Assembly: GCF_000611645.1 (NCBI RefSeq)
Contig: NW_014012189.1
Location: 1 to 14,145, forward strand
Direction: 5' to 3'
Source: Monoraphidium neglectum
Taxonomy: Eukaryota; Chlorophyta; Chlorophyceae; Sphaeropleales; Selenastraceae
Length of the DNA: 14,145 bases
The position numbers were made by a program, and so were the translations under genes. Of this stretch, positions 7,889 through 14,145 are shown piece after piece; within the stretch, counting starts at the first letter, position 1; every line of letters begins with the position of its first letter. Below the pieces are notes generated by a model. The model saw only the letters and a list, made by a program, of their open reading frames with translations, ran no database searches and was not told where the DNA came from.

Positions 7889-9090
7889 CGCACCGACCTG
7901 GCGCACCCCAAACTTCGACCTGTGCCTGTATCGAATTATACACAAGTCCGGGCAACAAGGGCGTCGGGACATCAGAGCGCATTCGCATTCCCTACCGACA
8001 GGCTCATCAGTGCGCGCCTGCGTCTGCGTCTTGCTCGGCTCCACACGAGCCACTGATTTTCAGCCCACCTATTTCCACATTTGCTCTCAAGGTCCGTTTC
8101 CCGGTCACTGGTCCATGGAGGCACTGCCCGGTCAGATCTGTTCTGTATCTGCTTACAGGGTACGTAGGGGAGGTGTTCATGGGCACTATAGCTGAGGTGT
8201 GTGTGCACACGTACAGTTGGTTGAGTGTATCGAGGGGCACCGGTGGAAACAGAATGGGTACGGGCGGGATACCCGCCTGGTGAGCTCACAGCTGCTTGCC
8301 ACAGCTGCTTGCCACATCTGCCTTGTGCGGTGTTATGGTGGTGACCACTCCAGGCGCCACATTGTTATCAAGTTCTCGTCACTGCATGCATCCTGCGACG
8401 AAGTCATTCACGTACATCATGGTGGACAGGTTATGGGCAGGGATACCCCACTCGCTTTGTGCACTCTACTCCTTGCCGCACACTTGTTTGTACTGCGGAT
8501 CCCCGCTGAGCCGGTGACAATCGACTACGACTCCAAGGTAGTTGAGCTATACTTTGAGTAGATCAACAGACCTCCAGACTCACGTCAGACACCAGCACAC
8601 ACCCCGCTTTAATCCTGATCACTACTGGTGCTTGTCTGATGTCACCCAAGTGTAAAACCACCAGCCAGCCGCCGGCCAGCCCCCGTCCGGTGACCCCTGC
8701 GACGTGGCCTCTTCGCACATGTGAGCTTCGCAAGGCAGAACTGCGCGCAAAGCGCTCGGCCTCTGCGGGTATATTTTACAGTAGTGCTATGGACAGGGGC
8801 ATGCTTGCGGGTGATGATTTTCCTGGCGCGAAGCAGTGGCGCCGCTGGTTGCAGGTTTGCTCCACGTGCGGCCCTCCATGTCCATTAACATGCCAGGTGT
8901 CACCTCACCCCCTGCCCTGCCTTGAATGTGACACCTGCAGGGGGGGATGCTGCCCTTTGAACCAATCCCTAGCAACTGCCAACCACGCAGCGCCGGAGTG
9001 CTGCTGTGTGCAGCCACGAGCTGGGCCAAGCCGATGCCGGCGCCCACTCCGTCCTTTCACAACCTTGCTTTGCTGCTTTGGACCAATGTA
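7889..9090. other. Intergenic stretch between the MYND gene and its duplicate
   Basis: The left part (7889 to about 8200) is the presumed 5' leader and promoter of the leftward MYND gene; the coding frame stays open to 8053 but only non-ATG codons precede 7972. I see no clear TATA box. A 13-bp direct repeat sits at 8288-8313. From about 8655 on, the sequence is homologous to the 3' flank of the intact gene. Open frames at 8199-8561 and 8639-9166 on the plus strand have no recognisable content. Confidence 0.5.
8288..8313. repeat. 13-bp direct tandem repeat
   Basis: ACAGCTGCTTGCC occurs twice back to back, followed by a partial third unit (ACATCTGCC). It lies in the likely upstream region of the MYND gene. 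Each unit contains the palindrome CAGCTG, an E-box-type hexamer, but no function can be claimed. Confidence 0.7.
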
Positions 9091-9321
9091 TTACTCCATT
9101 TTTGCAAACCCCGCACCAAGCCGCGCCCGCCGTTGTGCGCGCTTCTTGAGGCAGAAAGCCTTGTGAGCCGGCCATGCAGTCCTGTAGCAGGCATACGAGC
9201 AGAAGCGCGCAACGCGGCAGCCCGCGCAAGAGCTGAGGGGTGAACCTGATGCCTGCGCAGTGTTGCCGCAGCCAACGCACGTGGGAGCTGCACCGGCTTC
9301 CATGACACGGGTTTCGTGATT

Positions 9322-9357
9322 TTGCTCCTGCTGCTGCTGCTCCTGCTGTTGCTCCTC

Positions 9358-9391
<34 letters not shown>

Positions 9392-9402
9392 TGCTGCTCC
9401 TG
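9322..9402. repeat. CTG/CAG tract in the duplicate, between fingers
   Basis: Counterpart of the tract at 5288-5389. It contains a run of pure CTG units at about 9361-9388 on the plus strand, longer than any uninterrupted run in the intact copy's tract. This is consistent with expansion and loss of interruptions once coding constraint was relaxed. Confidence 0.85.
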
Positions 9403-9584
9403 AGCGTGTGCTGCTTGCCGCTGCACCTGCTGCTCCTGGCATGGGGTCTGATGGTGCGGCCAAGAGCGCCTCAGGCAAGCACTTGAGCAGAACCGGGCCG
9501 TGCGGCAGCCGCCGCACAGGCGCAGGCGTGCTGCCGCAGCCAGCGCAGGCGCATTGCGTTGCATGGTTCTTTCTCTGTTGCTCA

Positions 9585-9735
9585 CCCTCCCGTTCCTGCT
9601 GCTCTTGCTGCTGCTCCTGCCGCTGCTCCTGCTGCTGCTCCTGATGTTGCTCCTGCCGCTGCCCCCACTGCTGCTCCTGCCGCTGCTCCTGCTGCTGCTC
9701 GTGCTGCTGCTCATGCTGCTGCTCCTGCCGCTGGT
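9585..9735. repeat. CTG/CCG tract in the duplicate, before finger 1
   Basis: The tract encodes a Gln/Glu/Arg/His run on the minus strand in frame two, after the +1 shift. It contains a higher-order repeat of about 15-30 bases built on CTGCTCCTGCCGCTG. It is longer than the counterpart at 5582-5690. Confidence 0.8.
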
Positions 9736-11183
9736 GTCTGCGTCGCCACTGCCGCGGCTGCCACCGCGTCTCCTGCTGCTGCTCCTGCCTTCCAGCTACC
9801 GCGTTGCAAAGGGCTTCCAGGGCAAGCCCGTGCCGTGATCTCGACATCTCTGGCCAGCTCACAATCTGCGGACAGCATCTCGTGCGGGTGTGAGGCAGGA
9901 TCGGCGGCGGCGCTAGCGCTGCGGACCAGCCCCTCCAACGCCGCCACCGCGTGCCGCACGCCGTCGCCCGTCGGAGCGACCGCGGCCGGGGCTGCAGTGC
10001 TGTTGCCCACCACACTTGCGGCGCGCCAGATACCTGCTGCTTCGCCCGTCTCACCGCCGCCGCCCACTTCAACTCCGCCACCGCCGCCGCTGCCGCCGCT
10101 GCAGGGGCTGCCTGCAACCAGCCACTGCTGCTCTGCCCAGCCGGCCAGCTGTTCCAGCAGCTCAACGGCAATGTCCTGCTCGTCGCTCTCCTCCGCGGCC
10201 GCTGCGCTCGCCACAGCCACCAACGCGCTCTCGCATGTGGCGAGGTCGCGTGCGCACGCAGGCCAGACTGACGCGAGCATGCTCATGATGCTGACCCCGT
10301 TGGACTCTGCTGCCGCGATGCTCTCCCACACCAGCTGCGCCACTCCCGCTTGCCAGCCGCCGGCTGCGCCGCTCTGATGTGCAGCTGCGGCCCGCTAGTG
10401 GTACAGCAGCACGCCCAGCGTGGCCGCTACGGGGACACGTGCACAGCCCCCGGGCCTGGCCGCCTGCGTTTCGAGCAGTTTGCGCAGCAGCGTGGGGGCA
10501 CCGAGGCAGACCAAGGCGTCTGCAAAAGAGCTCCCCGAGCCGCTGACGCTGCCACCGCTGCCGCCGCTGGCGCTGCCGCCGCCGCCGCCGCTGCCGCCGC
10601 CGCCGCTGCCGCCGCTTCCGCTGCAGCTGCCACCGCCGCTGCCGCCGCTGCCAGCCTCCTCGCCTTTGCCGCCGGCCATGATGCCCACGCACGTCATCAC
10701 AGCGCACAGAGCAGATCCCAACTCCGCGACATCGGCGCCGTGCCCCGCGGTGAGCGCGTCCTTCAGGCCATCGACTACCGCCGCCGCGGCCCCCGGGGCT
10801 GCCGTGATGCTGCTGCGCGGCGAGGGGGCCAACTCGCGCGCGTCCAACTCCGCTTTCGCCAGGCTGCGCAGGCAGGCGGCGGCGAGCACGCGGGCCGGCC
10901 ACTTGAGCGCCGCGTCCATGTCTGCGAGGCCGTGGTCTCTGGCCTTGCGGCCGCCGCCCACAATCGCCAGCAGCAGCAAAGCCAGCGCCGGGCCGCACGA
11001 CGCGGCGAACGAAGTCGGCTCTCCGTCCTCTTGGAGGCACTCGTCGAGCGCGACCAGCACAACTCTCTGCTCGCCTTTGACCTCAATGCCGCCCGCTTGG
11101 TTGAGGTCGCCGATCGCGCGCGCGAAGCAAGGGCCGAGCTCGGGCAGCCCCGCGACGAGCGCGCGCGCGACAGCGGACCGCGC

Positions 11184-12104
11184 ACAAAAGTAATGGTGCC
11201 CCGGTCACACAATGTGCGGGACGTCAGTCTCATGTCCGGTACCTGCATGGAATGGTTGCCTTCTACCCTGGACTTTCGCAACCTGGATGCCTGGCAATGC
11301 TGATCCGAGGCCACCAACCACGTACACGTCACAATTACTGGTGACGCATGCGTCGAAACACCAGAAACCAGCTGTGCTGCCCTGAAGAGCATCCTCTCAC
11401 GTGTGTGGGAGCACAGCGCCTGCCGCAAGCAAGCTGCTCTCAGGGATGACAACAGCCGCGGGCGGCATGGGGCGCGCACGCATGCAAGGTGGCCATCATG
11501 CATGCAGGGCCAATATAGGCATTAATCGGTGGAGACAACTCTTCTGAACGGCAGGCCATGGACCAAGCTTGCTCGACCAAGCTTGCTTGACCAAGGATAC
11601 GCAGCGGGCACAGGGCGGACAGTCTGCCGCGCGCCGCATGCTACCACAGGGGGGGCTTGACCGCTGGGGCGGCCACACGCTGCGCGGCTAGCAAAACCCG
11701 AAGGTGGGGAGGATGAGCAAACTCGAGGCTATAGCAGTAGCATGGTGGCTGTGGGAGAGGCATCAAGCACTGCCGCAGTCCCGGGGGCGCGGCCTCGCCG
11801 CGGCCGCGCCCGCGGGGCCGCCACTCTCGCGCTCGGTAGTGATAAATCAGGTCATGATTTAGAGAAGGCACGGTTGGGCGCGGGGCGGCAGTGGGCCAAG
11901 GAATGGAACATGCACCGCGCGCATGCAGGTATTGCCTGTGTCAAGTTGGTGGCGGCCCAGACCAGCCGGGCCCTCTCTTTGAGCATGGAACAGAAGCTAC
12001 CAGCGCCGCCGCCCCCACCGTGGCCGAGGCCGACCTCACCGCGCCGAAGCGGCGCAGACGGGGCGCCACGAGGCGCTCGAATCAGATCACGAGGCGGCCT
12101 CAGA
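11184..12104. other. Intergenic stretch between the MYND duplicate and the dehydrogenase gene
   Basis: About 0.9 kb without a supported gene. It holds a 14-bp tandem repeat at 11561-11596 and a 12-bp palindrome GACGCATGCGTC at 11343-11354. The right end contains the 3' UTR of the leftward dehydrogenase gene; I found no TGTAA on that strand. A long plus-strand frame at 11742-12641 overlaps the dehydrogenase exon and intron and looks like a GC-driven shadow. Confidence 0.5.
11561..11596. repeat. 14-bp tandem repeat, about 2.6 units
   Basis: GACCAAGCTTGCT(C/T) occurs twice at 11561-11588 and is followed by GACCAAGG. Each unit contains the palindrome AAGCTT within CAAGCTTG. No function is evident. 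Confidence 0.75.
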
Positions 12105-14145
12105 TCAGTGCTCCTCGATCTGGGGCAGGCTCATGATCTCGGCCACGGCCTCTGCAGGCGTGAGGTTGTTGTCCAGCACCTGGGCCACCGCGGTCAGCAC
12201 CGGCAGGCTCACGCGGTAGCGGCGCGCCAGGCTGACCACGACGCCCGCGGTCGCGACGCCCTCCGCAACCTGCAGCGCAGGGCAGGGCAGGTACAAGGAG
12301 GCAGGGTAGATGAGGGGCGGCCCAAGGGAGGGGGCGAGGGCGCTGTACGTGCCCATGCTGTTGGCTCTCTCATCTTCTGGCCCCCGACAATGTGCAGTAC
12401 CCGCTGCTCACATTCGCAGCCCGAAACTGACAGCGCACACACAAACTGCACACGCCACCAGTGCACAGCCGCCCACAGCTCAACGAGCCTCTGCCAAACA
12501 CATGCACCTCCGCCAATAAGAAGCACGCCGGCCACCCACAAGCCTCCACGCACGCCAACACGCACGGCTACGCGCACGCGCAAGCGCTCGCGAGCACACC
12601 CTGGCCGCGCCCCGCCCCCACCTGTGAGCTGCTGGCGATGATGTCCTCGAGCCGCTCCCCGCTGCCCAGCCGCATCCCCACGCGCCGGTTGCGGCTGAGG
12701 TCCCCGTAACACGTCAGCATGATGTCACCCAGCCCGCTCAGCCCGCTCATGGTCTGCGGCTTGGCGCCCAGCTTCTCAGCCAGCCACCGGATCTCCGCGC
12801 AGCCCTGGGCGATGAGGGCGGCGAGCGCGTTGTGGCCGAGGTCGAGGCCCTCGACAATGCCGGCCGCGATGGCCAGCACATTCTTGAGGGCCCCGCAGAT
12901 CTCCACGCCTGGGGGGTCGACGGAATGGGGGCGGCGTGGCGTGGCAGGGGGGAGCGTCGGGGGAGTGGAGCTACTGGGTGACGTGCAAGGACGCGAAAGA
13001 CCGCGATGAGAGCTGCGGCGGGCCGCACACGATGGGCCGAGGGGCGAGGCCGGCCGGGGTCCACCTTGCTGGGGCACCGCACGAGCCGCACTGAAGCTTC
13101 GGGGCGCGCCCTGCTCCTGCGCAGCTGCAAGTGCTTCCCGGGGGCACCCCCGTGCGCCGCCGCCAACCGAGGGCCCGCGCTCACCGATGACGTCGGTGGT
13201 CGTGTTGACGCGCATCAGCGGCGACGCAAACAGCTGCTGCACGTCCCGCGCCAGCTTCGCGTCGCGGCTCGCCGCCACGACGCCCGTCGGGCGCCCCTCC
13301 ATAACCTCCCGCGCGAACGACGGCCCGCTGATGAACGTCGCCGGCTGGCGGCGGCCGAGGGCCGAGGGGATAACCTCGGACATCATGCAGCCAGTGCCGA
13401 CCTCGAGGCCCTTGGACACGCACACAATGGGCACGTGGGGGGGCAGCACGTCCTTCACGCTTTCGAGGAATGCGCGGCTGTGCTGCACCGGCACCGCGTG
13501 CACCGCGTACGACGCGTTCGCGGCCTCTGTGAGGTCGTTGGTGGCGCGCATGTTCTTGGGCAGGGTGAAGTCCTGCGGCGGCGGGAATGGCGGCGGGGCG
13601 TTTGAGGGAAGAGCAGCGGGGTCGGCCGGGCGGCCGAGCGGGGCTGCACGCCGCTGGGGTTTGGACGCAGCGTGGGGGACGAAGAGGCACACGGCAGGCC
13701 GCGTCTGGTGGATGCGGCTTCGGCTTTGCGGCAGCGGCGGCCGTGAGAGCAGCGCCGCGCGTGGCCGCCCACCGGCAGGTACTTGGTGTTGCAGTGGCGC
13801 TCGTTGATGTCGGCGCAGAGCGCCTTGTCGCGCAGCAGCAGGACGACGTCCAGCTCCGGCCGCTTGCGCGCGAGGCTCGTGCCCATGGCCGTGCCGAAGC
13901 TGCCGCCGCCGAAGACCACCACCTTGTTTGCCGCCTCAATGGGGTCCGCCGCCGCGCCCGCCTGCTGGCGCCGGAAGAACTTGCTCCACCGCATCAGCGC
14001 GTCCCAGCTGTCCTGGATCTGGCTGCGCTCCGACGGCGGGTACAGCGCCCCGTTGACAATGCCGTTGGTCGTGCCGCCGCCCGCGGCCGCGCGGGCAGCG
14101 TCGGCGGCGCGCCGGGCGCGCCGGCTGCGGCGCGGGGCCGGGGTG
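12105..14145 (-). CDS. SFD1: Plastid NAD-dependent glycerol-3-phosphate dehydrogenase, SFD1/GLY1-type (5' end beyond window)
   Basis: It reduces dihydroxyacetone phosphate to sn-glycerol 3-phosphate, feeding plastid glycerolipid synthesis. Four exons are visible on the minus strand: 13773-14145, 13185-13572, 12622-12908 and 12105-12269, ending in TGA. Introns are GT-AG, of 200, 276 and 352 bases, in phases 0, 1 and 0. Joined, they give 403 residues. Residues 1-20 are Arg/Ala-rich, as in transit peptides. The Rossmann motif GGGSFGTAM is at 79-87. VSKGLE (Lys178), SGPSFA (206-211), GALKN with the predicted catalytic Lys262, and SGLGDIMLTC with SRNRR (325-329) are all present. The C-terminus SLPQIEEH closely matches plant SFD1, as does RWSKFFR before the nucleotide site. 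This is the compact bacterial GpsA-like form; no phosphatase domain of the algal bidomain enzymes is visible. The true start lies to the right of the window. Confidence 0.92.
12909..13184 (-). other. Stop-free 3n-length intron of the dehydrogenase gene
   Basis: The donor is ATCG|GTGAGC and the acceptor CCCCAG|GCGTGG. Splicing joins ...DVI-G-VEICGALKN, which matches the family without a gap, so this is an intron. It is 276 bases long, a multiple of three, and has no in-frame stop. If kept in the mRNA it would insert 92 residues just before the catalytic Lys region. Confidence 0.85.

Larger units (their letters stand above)
8655..11183. repeat. Tandem segmental duplication, right copy (decayed MYND gene portion)
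   Basis: Direct-orientation copy of about 4625-7099. Its right end is abrupt at 11183, in the codons for ARSAVARAL of the intact protein. Sequence beyond is unrelated to the intact gene, so the N-terminal third was never included or has been lost. No target-site duplication or terminal repeat is visible, which favours unequal exchange or a replication error over transposition. The copy retains no intron difference to suggest retroposition, since the source itself is intronless. Confidence 0.85.
9091..11183 (-). pseudogene. Truncated, frameshifted duplicate of the double-MYND gene
   Basis: The homologous protein is spread over three frames. Frame one runs from 11183 to about 9829 and is broken by TAG at 10395-10397, where the intact gene has Thr (ACG) after the conserved GVLLYH. 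A single-base insertion within 9823-9829 moves the frame. The polyQ linker and first CxxC of finger 1 follow in frame two. A 20-nt deletion after 9528, matching 5516-5535 of the intact copy, splits finger 1 and moves to frame three, which carries the rest of finger 1, the linker and a complete finger 2 down to the TAA at 9091. All eight ligands of finger 2 remain. The first third of the gene (up to about residue 264 of 944) is absent, together with any ancestral start and promoter. A surviving short gene using only part of the copy, or introns skipping the lesions, is possible but I see no splice sites that would repair all three. Domain content otherwise mirrors the intact neighbour. Confidence 0.75.

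Noticed and set aside
7889..8053. Extension of the MYND protein to 8053
   Set aside because: The frame is open that far but the codon at 8053 is GTG. Nuclear genes normally start at ATG; 7972 has a poor context and 7888 a good one.
10395..10397. TAG in the duplicate read as a reassigned sense codon
   Set aside because: Some green algae reassign TAG to Gln, but here it aligns with Thr, and the same copy carries two further frame lesions. Genes in the window end in TAA or TGA, which does not settle the code but gives no support for reassignment.
4625..11183. The duplicated segment as a mobile element
   Set aside because: No terminal inverted or long terminal repeats, no target-site duplication and no transposase or reverse transcriptase are visible. 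A tandem segmental duplication explains it.
11742..12641. A 299-residue plus-strand frame
   Set aside because: It overlaps the final exon and intron of the dehydrogenase on the other strand and is Arg/Pro/Ala-rich without motifs. The dehydrogenase alignment is unambiguous.

Overview
The window looks like nuclear DNA of a green alga (Chlorophyta). It is GC-rich. Its genes have short introns with GT-AG or, once, GC-AG borders. TGTAA motifs, the usual green-algal poly(A) signal, lie just downstream of at least two genes. Coding regions carry long Ala, Ser/Gly and CAG-encoded Gln/Glu runs. The right-hand gene is most like the plant plastid glycerol-3-phosphate dehydrogenase SFD1/GLY1. I cannot name the genus.

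Layout. (1) At 359-1883 (+) is a six-exon gene for a 210-residue, glycine-rich, Cys- and Trp-free hydrophilic protein with dehydrin/LEA character. (2) At 1884-3545 I see no gene; the stretch holds a strong alternating purine-pyrimidine tract. (3) At 3546-4256 (-) is a single-exon gene for an alanine-rich protein with a signal peptide and a hydrophobic C-terminal part; its function is unknown. (4) At 5054-7888 (-) is a large intronless gene: a helical, armadillo-like N-terminal region, then two complete MYND zinc fingers separated and preceded by Gln/Glu-rich linkers. (5) At 9091-11183 (-) is a direct, 5'-truncated tandem duplicate of gene 4. It carries a nonsense codon, a +1 insertion and a 20-nt deletion, so I read it as a pseudogene. 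The duplication also covers a few hundred bases past the stop codon. (6) At 11184-12104 I see no gene. (7) From 12105 to the window end (-) are the last four exons visible of a plastid NAD-dependent glycerol-3-phosphate dehydrogenase; its 5' end lies beyond the window.

The genes do not form a pathway or cluster; this is ordinary nuclear gene order. The noteworthy material is the dehydrin-like protein with a probable GC-AG first intron, the double-MYND/polyQ protein with its decaying tandem copy, and a stop-free intron of 3n length in the dehydrogenase gene. I found no mobile element with recognisable termini or transposase, no RNA gene, and no defence or biosynthetic system.
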